Assembly (NCBI GenBank): GCA_035515055.1
Contig: DATJBV010000009.1
Span: 124,001 to 188,000 of the forward strand
Direction: 5' to 3'
From: Pollutimonas sp035515055
GTDB taxonomy: Bacteria; Pseudomonadota; Gammaproteobacteria; Burkholderiales; Burkholderiaceae_B
DNA: 64,000 nt
The notes beneath the pieces are model-generated. The model had not been told where the DNA came from. It saw nothing but the letters and a program-made list of their open reading frames with translations, and ran no database searches. Position numbers and translations under genes: made by a program. This document shows positions 1 through 8,417 of the stretch, in pieces. Position 1 is the first letter of the stretch; every line of letters starts with the position of its first letter.

Positions 1-241
1 TCAGGGCGGAATAAATCGTTCCCGGCTTGCGCTGGATACCGGCCATGACTTCCGCGCCGTCCGCCATTTGCGGCACCCATTTGGCGGACACAAAGGACGC
101 AGCTTCAATATTGGGAAAGCCGGCTGCCGAAAGGCGGTCGATCAGTTCAATTTTCACGGGCGTGGCAATGAATTCTTTTTCGTTTTGCAGCCCATCGCGA
201 GGAGAAACCTCGACAATCTTGACTTTATCGGGCAAAGACAT
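1..241 (-). CDS. Hydroxymethylglutaryl-CoA lyase, N-terminal part (runs off the window)
   Basis: The 80 visible residues begin MSLPDKVKIVEVSPRDGLQNE. The VSPRDGLQNE segment is the hallmark start of the HMG-CoA lyase TIM barrel (DRE-TIM superfamily), where the Arg-Asp pair helps bind the divalent metal and substrate. Further on, FVSAKWVPQMAD fits the next conserved block of this family. The enzyme splits (S)-HMG-CoA into acetyl-CoA and acetoacetate at the end of leucine degradation. The ATG lies at 239-241 and the C-terminal three quarters are outside the window. dprA lies upstream on the same strand, 72 bp away. Related DRE-TIM enzymes (isopropylmalate or citramalate synthases) start differently, so the assignment is fairly safe despite truncation. 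Confidence 0.85.
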   Translation of the reverse strand, partial: MSLPDKVKIVEVSPRDGLQNEKEFIATPVKIELIDRLSAAGFPNIEAASFVSAKWVPQMADGAEVMAGIQRKPGTIYSAL

Positions 242-313
242 GGCAAAAATTCCTTGGAAGGTTGCAGGCGGTGACGGGCATCAGCACGAAGACGTATCGT
301 AAATCATATTTAG

Positions 314-1444
314 TTACCGGCGCTGGAAACGGCCATCGTCCAGGCGTACGACCAGGTCCTGTAATTCCAGTTCAAGCAGCCGGGCAATTACGCCGCCCGG
401 ATTTTCGCCAGTACGTTGCCGCAGCGTATCCAGGCTTACCGGATCGTACCCCAGCGCCCGCAGCACCGGGTCCGGGCTGCTTGCGGTAGCGTGCGGCGCC
501 GCAGCGGCCGGACCCTGGCTGCGGACGGTTGCGGTTGCCACGCTCGACGTGTCGAGCTCTTCCTGAATGTCTTGCGCCGATTCCACCAGTTTAGCGCCTT
601 GACGGATCAAAGCATGGCATCCGCGCGACAATGGTGAATGAATTGAGCCCGGAATTGCAAATACTTCGCGGCCCATTTCGGTTGCAAGGCGTGCGGTGAT
701 AAGCGAACCGCTTTGTTTGGCCGCTTCCACCACCAACACGCCCCGGGCGATTCCGGCCACAAGGCGATTTCGTTTAGGGAATTGGTAGGGTATGGCGCGG
801 GTGCCCAAAGCGAACTCGGAAACCAGGACGCCGTGGGCGGCAATTCGATGAGCCAGGTCGAGATGGCGCGACGGATACACGATGTCGATACCTGTGCCAA
901 GAATGGCAATGGTGCCCCCGCCGGTCGGGCCGGCGTCGAGCGCGCCTTTGTGCGCCGCCGCGTCTATGCCCAGGGCCAGGCCGCTGGCAATACACCACCC
1001 TTGGCCGGCCAGATGCTTTGCAAAGGCGTGCGCATTGTCCTGGCCGCCCGCGCTGGCGCTGCGCGCGCCCACGATGGATATGACGGGTCTGGACAAGAGC
1101 TCGGGGTTGCCGTTGGCATAAAGCAGCAAGGGAGGATCGTGAATGTCGAGCAGCGAGCGCGGGTACGCCGCGTCGGCCAGTGTAAGCAGGTGATGTCCGG
1201 GCTCGGCGAGCCACGACAGGGTTTTATTGATGGCGTCCTGGATTTGCGGGCTTGGCGCGCCCCGCATCTGCGCGGCGAGTTCGGCAGGCACGAATTTACG
1301 CAGGGCGGCTGGTGAGAGGGCGTAGATGTTTTGCGGCAGGCCCACGGAGCCCAGCAACAGCCGGGCCTGCGCTGGACCTAATCCAGGTTCGAGCGACAAG
1401 CGTATCCAGCAACTGATTTCTTCGGGGGGCGTGCTCGGGTGCAT
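314..1444 (-). CDS. dprA: DNA processing protein DprA
   Basis: 376 residues, normal for the family. DprA binds incoming single-stranded DNA during transformation and loads RecA. The Rossmann-like core is clear: VGARSAS at about 125-131, SGLALGIDAAAHKGAL at 154-169, FPKRNRLVAG at 222-231 and KQSGSLIT at 243-250. The first 100 residues fit the helical (SAM-like) domain, and residues from about 320 (DPVLRALGYDPVSLDTL) fit the C-terminal winged helix. ATG at 1442-1444. It is divergent from def, with 113 bp between the starts. The dprA/def/fmt neighbourhood is common in proteobacteria. Confidence 0.95.
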   Translation of the reverse strand: MHPSTPPEEISCWIRLSLEPGLGPAQARLLLGSVGLPQNIYALSPAALRKFVPAELAAQMRGAPSPQIQDAINKTLSWLAEPGHHLLTLADAAYPRSLLDIHDPPLLLYANGNPELLSRPVISIVGARSASAGGQDNAHAFAKHLAGQGWCIASGLALGIDAAAHKGALDAGPTGGGTIAILGTGIDIVYPSRHLDLAHRIAAHGVLVSEFALGTRAIPYQFPKRNRLVAGIARGVLVVEAAKQSGSLITARLATEMGREVFAIPGSIHSPLSRGCHALIRQGAKLVESAQDIQEELDTSSVATATVRSQGPAAAAPHATASSPDPVLRALGYDPVSLDTLRQRTGENPGGVIARLLELELQDLVVRLDDGRFQRR

Positions 1445-1557
1445 GCGCTAGTGTGGCATATGGAAAAGATTTTAGGTAGGCGCCAGGCGCTAAAAGTCAT
1501 AGCGGCCACTTTATTTGTTTTATGATAGAGGCTTAGACGATTTACTGGATCAGTTCC

Positions 1558-2070
1558 ATGGCTTTACTTCCCATACTTCAATATCCGGATCCGCGCTTGC
1601 ACAAAGTTGCCAAGCCGGTCGCCCAGGTCGATGGCCGTATCCGCCAATTGGTGGCCGACATGGCGGAGACCATGTATGCGGCGCCGGGCGTGGGTTTGGC
1701 CGCGACCCAAGTCGATGTCCATGAGCGTGTAGTCGTCATAGACGTGTCCGAAGACGGCAACGACTTGCGCGTACTCATCAATCCGGAAATCATCTGGAAA
1801 AGCGAAGAAACGCAAGTCTACGAAGAAGGCTGCTTGTCGGTGCCTGGCGTCTATGACGAAGTGCGGCGCGCGGCCAGCATACGCGTCCGCACCCTGAACG
1901 AGCTGGGCGGCACCGTCGAATTCGACGCCGATGGGCTGCTTGCCGTCTGCGTGCAGCACGAACTTGACCACCTCATGGGCAAAGTCTTCGTGGAATACCT
2001 TTCCGTGCTGAAACAGAACCGGATCAAGACTCGATTGCGCAAGCAAGAACGGGAAGCGCTAAAGGCCTGA
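1558..2070 (+). CDS. def: Peptide deformylase
   Basis: 170 residues. Removes the formyl group from the N-terminal methionine of new proteins. All three metal-site motifs are present: GVGLAATQ at 44-51, EGCLSVP at 90-96 (metal ligand Cys92) and QHELDH at 133-138 (ligands His134 and His138, catalytic Glu135). The ATG is at 1558. The next gene is fmt, which adds the same formyl group, so the pair forms the usual formylation/deformylation unit. A hairpin with a T tract separates the two genes (see 2099-2128). Confidence 0.97.
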   Translation: MALLPILQYPDPRLHKVAKPVAQVDGRIRQLVADMAETMYAAPGVGLAATQVDVHERVVVIDVSEDGNDLRVLINPEIIWKSEETQVYEEGCLSVPGVYDEVRRAASIRVRTLNELGGTVEFDADGLLAVCVQHELDHLMGKVFVEYLSVLKQNRIKTRLRKQEREALKA

Positions 2071-2098
2071 CCGCCGCCGGGCCGGCTTGTTATCATGT

Positions 2099-2128
2099 GC
2101 CGATTCCTTAACGAATCGGCTTTTTCTT
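2099..2128 (+). terminator. Terminator-like hairpin between def and fmt
   Basis: GCCGATTC (2099-2106) pairs with GAATCGGC (2113-2120) over a 6-base loop. It is followed by TTTTTCTTT and then directly by the fmt ATG at 2130. The form is that of an intrinsic terminator. It leaves no room for a Shine-Dalgarno sequence before fmt, so it may act as an attenuator or restrict fmt translation. Confidence 0.6.
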
Positions 2129-2129
2129 T

Positions 2130-3107
2130 ATGCGCATTGTTTTTGCTGGTACCCCCGAATTTGCACGCTTGGCCCTTGTCGCGCTGTTGGATGCCGGCCA
2201 CCAGATTCCCCTTGTGCTGACACAGCCGGATCGTCCTTCGGGCAGGGGCCTGAAGTTGACGCCCAGCCCGGTGAAAGCCGCCGCAGTGCAGGCCGGCATA
2301 CCTGTGAGCCAGCCCCGGGGGTTGCGCCTGGACGGCAAGCATGCCCACGACGCCGAAATGGCGCGGCAAGCGCTGCTGGAAGCGGCGCCCGACCTGATGG
2401 TCGTTGCCGCTTATGGGCTCATACTGCCGCAGTGGGTCCTGGAGCTTCCCGTTCATGGCTGCTACAACATCCATGCCAGCCTCTTGCCCCGCTGGCGCGG
2501 AGCGGCGCCCATACAAAGGGCGATCCAGGCAGGCGATGCGCAGACCGGAATTACCATCATGCAGATGGATGAAGGCCTGGATACCGGCGCGATGCTCCTG
2601 CGGCGCGTCGTGTCCATTACACCAAACCATACAGCGGCAAGCTTGCACGATGAATTGGCGGTTGAGGGTGCGCGGGCGATCGTCCAGGCCCTCGACGAAT
2701 TGCAGGCCGGCGTGCAGCTTGCCAAGCCGCAGCCTGACACCGGCGTGACCTACGCCGCCAAATTGGACAAGGTCGAATCCCCGCTGGACTTCGATCAAAG
2801 TGCGGGCGTCCTTGAGCGGCGTATCCGGGCGTTCGATCCGGTCCCAGGCTCAACGCTACGCTTGCCTGGCCTGGCCGAACCCGTCAAGGTATGGAGAGCC
2901 CAAGCGGTGGCAGGCCCAGCACCGCTTCCCCCCGGCCAGCTAATAAGCGCCACGGCCACCGGCATCGATATTGCAACCGGCGACGGCATCCTGCGGCTGC
3001 TGGAACTGCAGAAATCCGGCGGGAAACGACAAGCCGTGTCTGCTTTCGTGCAGGGTTGGCAGGCAAAGCCTTGTGCTACGATCCCTTCACACCCAACCAC
3101 TGAATAA
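2130..3107 (+). CDS. fmt: Methionyl-tRNA formyltransferase
   Basis: 325 residues, near the usual 315. Transfers formyl from 10-formyl-THF to initiator Met-tRNA. The start MRIVFAGTPEFA is the typical N-terminus. The catalytic loop NIHASLLPRWRG begins at about 113 (Asn113, His115), and MDEGLDTG holds the catalytic Asp151. An OB-fold C-terminal domain follows from about residue 210. The start is fixed by homology, although no ribosome binding site is seen because a terminator-like hairpin abuts the ATG. It lies 59 bp after def, and the carbonic-anhydrase-like gene follows 10 bp later. Confidence 0.96.
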   Translation: MRIVFAGTPEFARLALVALLDAGHQIPLVLTQPDRPSGRGLKLTPSPVKAAAVQAGIPVSQPRGLRLDGKHAHDAEMARQALLEAAPDLMVVAAYGLILPQWVLELPVHGCYNIHASLLPRWRGAAPIQRAIQAGDAQTGITIMQMDEGLDTGAMLLRRVVSITPNHTAASLHDELAVEGARAIVQALDELQAGVQLAKPQPDTGVTYAAKLDKVESPLDFDQSAGVLERRIRAFDPVPGSTLRLPGLAEPVKVWRAQAVAGPAPLPPGQLISATATGIDIATGDGILRLLELQKSGGKRQAVSAFVQGWQAKPCATIPSHPTTE

Positions 3108-3117
3108 AAAAACAATC

Positions 3118-3639
3118 ATGACATGCTATCAATTGGGCGACCGCATCCCCAGCATTCACGACTCTGCCTTCGTCGCGGCGGAAGCCACCGTCATCGGCCT
3201 GGCGACCCTGGGCGCCAATAGCAGCATCTGGCCTGGCGCCGTCATCCGCGGCGACAACGAACCTATCGTGATCGGCAATGGCTCCAACATCCAGGAAGGC
3301 GCGGTATTGCATACCGATCCGGGCTGCCCCATGGTCATCGGCGAAAATGTCACTGTCGGCCATCAGGCAATGCTGCACGGCTGCACCATTGGAGATGGTT
3401 CGCTCATAGGCATACAAGCCATTATTCTTAACCGGGCCGTTATCGGCAAGAATTGCCTGGTGGGCGCGGGCGCGGTCGTGACTGAAGGGAAGGTGTTTCC
3501 GGACCGGTCGCTAATACTTGGCGCTCCCGCCAAAGTGGTGCGCACGCTTACCGACGATGACGTCGCAAAGCTGGAACATAGTGCCGTGAACTACGCCGAA
3601 CGCGCCGCCCGGTACAAGACGGAACTTATCGCGCTATAG
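3118..3639 (+). CDS. Gamma-carbonic-anhydrase-like hexapeptide-repeat protein
   Basis: 173 residues built of left-handed beta-helix hexapeptide repeats (VIGLAT, VIGENV, IGDGSL, VIGKNC). The three histidines that bind metal in gamma carbonic anhydrases (YrdA/PaaY/CaiE group) are in place: His65 in AVLHTD, His82 in VGHQ and His87 in MLHGC. IRGDNEPI is the usual Arg/Asp block. The reaction is uncertain because many members of this group show weak or no CO2 hydration. The ATG at 3118 follows fmt closely, so co-transcription is likely. The frame stays open upstream into fmt, but family length supports this start. Confidence 0.88.
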   Translation: MTCYQLGDRIPSIHDSAFVAAEATVIGLATLGANSSIWPGAVIRGDNEPIVIGNGSNIQEGAVLHTDPGCPMVIGENVTVGHQAMLHGCTIGDGSLIGIQAIILNRAVIGKNCLVGAGAVVTEGKVFPDRSLILGAPAKVVRTLTDDDVAKLEHSAVNYAERAARYKTELIAL

Positions 3640-3655
3640 AAGGGGCGGGCCCGTA

Positions 3656-3868
3656 TCAGCTCAGGTTGTCTTGGACCCAGCGCTCGCCGTCGCGAGCCAA
3701 ATCCATCATGTACTTTATGATCTGCAAATCGGACTGTCCCCGGTCACGCTGCTGGTCGGTAAAAGCCTGCATGCTTTCGGTAGTCGGGAACCAGTCTTTT
3801 TCGGGCTCGAGTTCGAGTCCGTTCGCATGTTTGATGTTGCCATTGGGCAAAATGTACCAAGTAGTCAT
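3656..3868 (-). CDS. Conserved small protein of unknown function (70 aa)
   Basis: 70 residues beginning MTTWYILPNG. It has many Asp, Glu, Gln and Trp residues, and no signal peptide or membrane segment. I do not recognise a domain. Its reality is supported by a good ATG start, an ending 17 bp short of the convergent hexapeptide-repeat gene, and divergence from the transporter gene 22 bp away, which leaves little non-coding space. Probably cytoplasmic. Confidence 0.6.
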   Translation of the reverse strand: MTTWYILPNGNIKHANGLELEPEKDWFPTTESMQAFTDQQRDRGQSDLQIIKYMMDLARDGERWVQDNLS

Positions 3869-3890
3869 GGATGCAGTTTAAAGGATAGCG

Positions 3891-4826
3891 ATGCGTATCG
3901 GTCGTGATAGGCCACACTCCGCCCAGACGCCAGTGGCCTATGGTGTCACGCACCCGATGACGGGCATTGTATTGGTAGTGCTTTCCGCGTGGGCGCTTTC
4001 GGGGCTGGATGCCAGCGGAAAGTGGATCATGGGCGCGGGCGTCTCGTTGCTGATGCTGTGTTGGGTGCGCTATGTCGTGCATTTGGTGCTTGTACTCGCG
4101 CTCATATTGCCGTCGCGCGGGACCGCGGTGTTGCATAGCGTCCGTCCACGCGCCCAAGCTTTGCGCGGCGCGGTCATGCTGCTTGCCACATTGTCCTTCT
4201 TCAACACGCTGCGCTATTTGCCGCAGGCGGAAGCCACGGCCATCAACTTTCTCGCTCCCCTGATCATGCTGTCGGCGGCGCCGTGGCTGCTGAAGGAGCC
4301 AGCCCGCATGTCGCGTTGGATCGCCGCGGGCGTGGGCTTTCTTGGGGTAATGATCGTTATCCGGCCGGGCGGCGGCCTGGATCCGCTGGGCACGGTGTTC
4401 GGCCTGATCACGGCTTTTTTGTTCGCCGGTCAATTCATTGCCACCAGGCGCGTTGCCGTCGACGATCCCATGACCACCCTGATCTGGAGCGGCGGGATCG
4501 GAGGCTTGGCGCTTACCCTGGCATTGCCTTTTATACTGCCGGCGTCCATGCCGGTGCTATCGACATTGAGTCCTGCGCAATGGCTGGTGCTGGTGTCGAC
4601 CGGCTTTCTTGGAGCGGCAGGGCATTTGCTGCAAATCCAGGCCTATCGGCACGCACCCGCGTCCATGCTTGCACCGTTCATTTATTTGCAGATCGTCAGC
4701 GCCGCCGCTTTGGGCTGGCTGATATGGGGGCAGTTTCCCGACACGCTGACGTGGGTGGGTATTGCCATTATCTGCGGCAGCGGCATCTGCCTGGGCGCAT
4801 GGGAATGGCGCGGGCGTACGCGCTGA
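3891..4826 (+). CDS. EamA/DMT-family membrane transporter
   Basis: 311 residues with about ten hydrophobic segments in two EamA repeats, roughly residues 23-155 and 165-300. The pairing is seen from SFFNTLRYLPQAEATAINFL in the first half and LLQIQAYRHAPASMLAPFIY in the second half, the usual end of each repeat's fourth segment. It is an inner-membrane drug/metabolite transporter, and its substrate cannot be told from sequence. ATG at 3891; an internal Met at about residue 23 (3957) would also give a complete first segment. waaC follows after 20 bp, but no functional link to LPS is implied. Confidence 0.88.
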   Translation: MRIGRDRPHSAQTPVAYGVTHPMTGIVLVVLSAWALSGLDASGKWIMGAGVSLLMLCWVRYVVHLVLVLALILPSRGTAVLHSVRPRAQALRGAVMLLATLSFFNTLRYLPQAEATAINFLAPLIMLSAAPWLLKEPARMSRWIAAGVGFLGVMIVIRPGGGLDPLGTVFGLITAFLFAGQFIATRRVAVDDPMTTLIWSGGIGGLALTLALPFILPASMPVLSTLSPAQWLVLVSTGFLGAAGHLLQIQAYRHAPASMLAPFIYLQIVSAAALGWLIWGQFPDTLTWVGIAIICGSGICLGAWEWRGRTR

Positions 4827-4846
4827 GTGCCAACTATAATCGTCTT

Positions 4847-5842
4847 ATGACAAAAAAGATCCTGATTGTTCGCACTTCCTCGCTGGGCGATCTGGTGCAT
4901 ATGCTGCCGGCTATATCGGATATTGCCCGTCATGTGCCCCAAGCCCAAATCGACTGGATCGTCGAAGAGAGCTTTGCCGAGATTCCCACGTGGCACCCAG
5001 CGGTTCACGAAGTCATCCCGGTTGCCCATCGGCGTTGGCGCAAGCACTGGTGGTCCGCGCAAACTCGTGCGGACCGCGCAAGATTGCGCAAAAGCCTGGA
5101 TGCGCGGCAGTACGACGTTGTACTCGACATGCAGGCGTTGATGAAATCGGTCTGGTTGGTCCGCCAGACTCACGGCATACGTCACGGCCTGGACCGCCAG
5201 TCGGCCCGTGAACCCCTGGCATCGTTTTTTTACAACGTCCGGCATACCGTGAATTTCTGGCAGCCGGCCGTCAAGCGGCAGCGTGAACTGGCGGCGGCAG
5301 CCTTCGGTTATGTTTACGAGGGGGAGCCCGACTTCGGTCTCGAGCGCATCACGCGCGATGTCGAAATACAGCCATACGCGGTGATCATGCCGTCGGCAAG
5401 CCGCGACGACAAGCTGTGGCCCGAGGCCGATTGGCAGAAAGTGTTCGGCCGCCTGCGCGAACACGGCCTGGACCTGAAGCTCTTGTCGGGCAGCCCCTCG
5501 GAAACGGAACGGGCAAGCAAACTTGTCCAGGGCAATCCCAATGCGCAGGTGCTGCCCCGCATGGGCCTGACCGACGTGGCCAAGGTGTTGGCCGGAGCGC
5601 GCATCATGGTGGGCCTGGATAGCGGTTTGACTCATTTGTCGGCGGGGCTTGGCCGGCCGACCATAGGTATTTATAAGGCGTCCACGCCCGTGCGTACGCC
5701 GCTCGAGGGGCCCGCGTATACGGCCAGCCTGGGCGAGCGCGGCAATGCCCCCTCTGCCGAAACCGTACTCAGCGCGGTGGACCAGGGCCTTGCTTTCGAT
5801 GAAACCATGCATACACGTCTGCCGGGCGTAGATGCGCTGTAA
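4847..5842 (+). CDS. waaC: Lipopolysaccharide heptosyltransferase I
   Basis: 331 residues, GT9 family. Adds the first L-glycero-D-manno-heptose to Kdo of the LPS inner core at the cytoplasmic face of the inner membrane. VRTSSLGDLVHMLPA at 8-22 carries the catalytic Asp15. GLDSGLTHLSAGLGRP at about 256-271 is the ADP-heptose binding loop typical of WaaC/WaaF. The start MTKKILIVRTSSLGD at 4847 is the family start, although the frame is open for 188 codons upstream. waaA follows on the same strand, so inner-core genes are grouped. Confidence 0.93.
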   Translation: MTKKILIVRTSSLGDLVHMLPAISDIARHVPQAQIDWIVEESFAEIPTWHPAVHEVIPVAHRRWRKHWWSAQTRADRARLRKSLDARQYDVVLDMQALMKSVWLVRQTHGIRHGLDRQSAREPLASFFYNVRHTVNFWQPAVKRQRELAAAAFGYVYEGEPDFGLERITRDVEIQPYAVIMPSASRDDKLWPEADWQKVFGRLREHGLDLKLLSGSPSETERASKLVQGNPNAQVLPRMGLTDVAKVLAGARIMVGLDSGLTHLSAGLGRPTIGIYKASTPVRTPLEGPAYTASLGERGNAPSAETVLSAVDQGLAFDETMHTRLPGVDAL

Positions 5843-5844
5843 AA

Positions 5845-5863
5845 GGCGTGAAAACGCCCTTTA
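5845..5863 (+). terminator. Weak terminator-like hairpin after waaC
   Basis: GGCGT (5845-5849) and ACGCC (5854-5858) enclose a GAAA tetraloop, followed by CTTTA. It lies two bases past the waaC stop. The stem and T tract are both short, so termination may be partial. Confidence 0.35.
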
Positions 5864-5947
5864 GCGGTTTGCCGTAGTGACAGGAATTTCCCGCAGGGCT
5901 ATAAGTCATCAATTTGTGCTCCGGTTCACCCCCATTGGTCCAGGTCT

Positions 5948-7288
5948 TTGAATCTTCTTAGTTACACTGTGCTTGTTCGGCTGTTGTCGCCCGGGTTGTT
6001 GGCCTGGATGGCGGTGCGTGCCCGCCGCTCCGGCGGCGAATGGGGCGTATGCTCCGGCCCTCGCTTCGGCCGCTATCCGAGTACCCATCCCATTGTCGAT
6101 CCGGTATGGGTGCACGCGGTAAGCCTGGGCGAGACTCGGGCCGCGCAGCCTTTTATCCAAGCCTTGCTGGATCAGGGACGGAATGTATTGCTCACGCACA
6201 TGACGGAAACAGGCCGCGCCGAGGGAGAGCGGGCGTTTGCCCGGGCGATCGCGCAGGGCAGGCTCGTCCAGCAATGGCTGCCTTACGATTTTCCGGGCAG
6301 CTCGCGGCGATTCATTGCGCACTATCGGCCCATTGCCGGCGTTCTCATTGAACGAGAGGTGTGGCCCAATCTACTGGCCGAGGCGCAACGGCAAAACATT
6401 CCCATGATACTTGCGAGCGCGCGATTCTCCGACAACTCGCTGCGCCAGAGCTTGCGCGCAGGCAGCGTCATGCGCCGCGCGTATGCCAGTTTTGCCGCCG
6501 TGTATGCGCAAACCCTGCACGATGCGCAGCGTCTCGAGCAGGCGGGCGCCTCCGCGGTCCGCGTGTCGGGAAATTTCAAATTCGATATCTCGCTGCCGCA
6601 GGAGCAGATCGCGCGGGGACGCCAGTTTGCCGATGCCTTGCCGCGCAAAATCATTTCGATCGCCAGCACTCGCGAGGGCGAGGACGACATGTTCATCCGC
6701 GCCATCGTGCGCCAGGTGAGGCGCGACCAGCAGCAGGGCAAGGAGGAAGACCAGGGGGTGCTGTATTGCCTGATACCGCGGCACCCGCAGCGTTTTGATG
6801 AGGCAGCGGCGCTGCTGGCCAAGGCAGGCCTGCCCTTCGTGCGGCGCTCTCAGTTCGTCCCCATGGGGGACTGCACCGCATCCGCGCTCCGCGCCTGCGG
6901 CGAGGCGGTGGTTTTGCTGGGCGATAGCCTGGGCGAGATGCCGCGCTACTATGCGGCCAGCCAGGTGGCCATCGTAGCGGGCAGCTTCGCGCCTTTAGGA
7001 GGGCAGAATCTTATCGAGGCCTGTGCTCTTGGCGTCCCGGTTATTGTGGGTCAGCACACCCGTAATTTTGAGCAAGCCGTCGTCGACGCCATTGATGAGG
7101 GGGCGGCACTGCGCGCCACGGACGCCGAAGCCGCCTTGCAGATGGCCTTGCAACTGCTCGATGACCCCCAGCGCCTGGGGCGGATGGGACAGGCTGGTGC
7201 GCATTGGGTGCAGAAGCACGCGGGCGCGGTGAAGCGGGTGGTGACAGGCGTGAACGAAATCATAACCCGCCGGACGCAACGCGCTTAA
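5948..7288 (+). CDS. waaA: 3-deoxy-D-manno-octulosonic acid (Kdo) transferase
   Basis: 446 residues, GT30 family. Transfers Kdo from CMP-Kdo to the lipid A precursor. Recognised by PVWVHAVSLGETRAAQP near 55, the block THMTETGRAEGE, the central LIEREVWPNLLAEA and the C-terminal GGQNLIEACALGVPVIVGQH. The start is TTG at 5948. It is preferred because the N-terminal hydrophobic anchor (LLSYTVLVRLLSPGLLAW) precedes the first in-frame ATG and is conserved in the family. It overlaps the convergent galU by 4 bp. Confidence 0.93.
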   Translation: MNLLSYTVLVRLLSPGLLAWMAVRARRSGGEWGVCSGPRFGRYPSTHPIVDPVWVHAVSLGETRAAQPFIQALLDQGRNVLLTHMTETGRAEGERAFARAIAQGRLVQQWLPYDFPGSSRRFIAHYRPIAGVLIEREVWPNLLAEAQRQNIPMILASARFSDNSLRQSLRAGSVMRRAYASFAAVYAQTLHDAQRLEQAGASAVRVSGNFKFDISLPQEQIARGRQFADALPRKIISIASTREGEDDMFIRAIVRQVRRDQQQGKEEDQGVLYCLIPRHPQRFDEAAALLAKAGLPFVRRSQFVPMGDCTASALRACGEAVVLLGDSLGEMPRYYAASQVAIVAGSFAPLGGQNLIEACALGVPVIVGQHTRNFEQAVVDAIDEGAALRATDAEAALQMALQLLDDPQRLGRMGQAGAHWVQKHAGAVKRVVTGVNEIITRRTQRA

Positions 7289-8115
7289 AGGCCGTGGTAC
7301 TTCTTGCCCAGTTCCAGCGTTGCACGGTAAAAGCCTTCCTTGCTTCCGCAATCGTAGCGCAGGCCTTCGTACTGTAGTCCGAATACTGGCCGCGCCTTGA
7401 GCAGGCTGGCAATGCCATCGGTAAGCTGTATTTCGCCGCCGACCCCGGCCTGGGTTTGGCGCAGGTGCTCGAAGATTTCCGGCTCAAGCACGTAGCGGCC
7501 CACCACGGCCAACGTAGTTGGCGCCACGGACGGGTCCGGCTTTTCAATGATGCCGTGCAAGCGTGTCGTATTGCCGTTCACTGCTACACCATTGATGATT
7601 CCGTACTTGTTGGTGTGCTGGCGATCTATGTCCTGGATGGCAAGCACGCTGCCGTTATGCTGGTGAGCCGCTTCCACCAATTGTTGGGTGACCGATGTTT
7701 TCGAGTCGATCAAGTCATCGGCCAGCAAAACGACAAAAGGTTCGTTACCTACAATCGGCGCCGCGCACAGCACGGCGTGGCCCAAACCCAGCGGCGCGGC
7801 TTGGCGGGTATAAATGCAATTGACGTTCGAAGGAATGACGTTGCGCACGACGTCGAGCAGTTCCATCTTGTTCTTGGCTTCAAGGTCGGCTTCGAGTTCC
7901 GGCACCCTGTCGAAATGATCTTCAATGGCACGTTTGTTGCGGCCCGTGATGAAAATCAGGTCGGTGATGCCGGCCGCGATGGCTTCCTCCACAGCGTATT
8001 GGATCAGGGGCTTATCGACGATAGGCAGCATTTCCTTGGGCATTGCTTTGGTTGCCGGCAGGAATCGGGTTCCCATGCCCGCGACGGGAAAGACAGCTTT
8101 ACGAATTGGTTTCAT
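7285..8115 (-). CDS. galU: UTP-glucose-1-phosphate uridylyltransferase
   Basis: 276 residues. Makes UDP-glucose for LPS and other glycans. The nucleotide-binding signature GMGTRFLPATKAMPKEMLPI occupies 13-32, followed by VDKPLIQYAVEEA. ITGRNKRAIEDHFD and EKPDPS are further GalU blocks. The length matches bacterial GalU. ATG at 8113-8115. It converges on waaA with a 4-bp overlap of the gene ends. Confidence 0.96.
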   Translation of the reverse strand: MKPIRKAVFPVAGMGTRFLPATKAMPKEMLPIVDKPLIQYAVEEAIAAGITDLIFITGRNKRAIEDHFDRVPELEADLEAKNKMELLDVVRNVIPSNVNCIYTRQAAPLGLGHAVLCAAPIVGNEPFVVLLADDLIDSKTSVTQQLVEAAHQHNGSVLAIQDIDRQHTNKYGIINGVAVNGNTTRLHGIIEKPDPSVAPTTLAVVGRYVLEPEIFEHLRQTQAGVGGEIQLTDGIASLLKARPVFGLQYEGLRYDCGSKEGFYRATLELGKKYHGL

Positions 8116-8239
8116 AGGGGAAAATTATAGGTTTAGATGTTTGGCGGGCCGGCTCGATTAGCAATCGATATGCCTATGCAACTAGAATACGTGAAAATCC
8201 ACAGGGCTGCCGCAATGAGCGGCCGGAGCACTTTCCAAT

Positions 8240-8413
8240 ATGCGTTTTCTTTTTCTGCTTATATTTGTCGCCAATGTGGCGGCCCTGGCATATGGCCAGG
8301 GTTTTTTCGGCATCCCGCCCAGTGAAGAAGGGCGCACGCCCCGCCAATTGTCCGAACGGAACCAACAGGCCATTACGCTGGGTACGGCCAGCCTGGCCCG
8401 CCTGACGAACTAG
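8240..8413 (+). CDS. Small exported or membrane protein, 57 aa, unknown function
   Basis: 57 residues starting MRFLFLLIFVANVAALAYGQ, a hydrophobic signal or anchor with few charges, followed by GFFGIPPSEEGRTPRQL and a polar tail. From memory, several Burkholderiales have a SPOR-domain protein beside coaX with a similar N-terminus, but no SPOR domain follows here. It could therefore be a shortened relative. Start ATG at 8240. Its stop lies 4 bp from the stop of convergent coaX, and the tight fit with neighbours supports a real gene. A Gly-Gln after the hydrophobic stretch could allow signal cleavage. Confidence 0.6.
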   Translation: MRFLFLLIFVANVAALAYGQGFFGIPPSEEGRTPRQLSERNQQAITLGTASLARLTN

Positions 8414-8417
8414 GCCG

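Noticed and set aside
6040..6351. Other long open frames inside waaA, galU, metK, leuS and similar genes
   Set aside because: They are antisense or shifted-frame shadows produced by high third-position G+C and have no domain matches.
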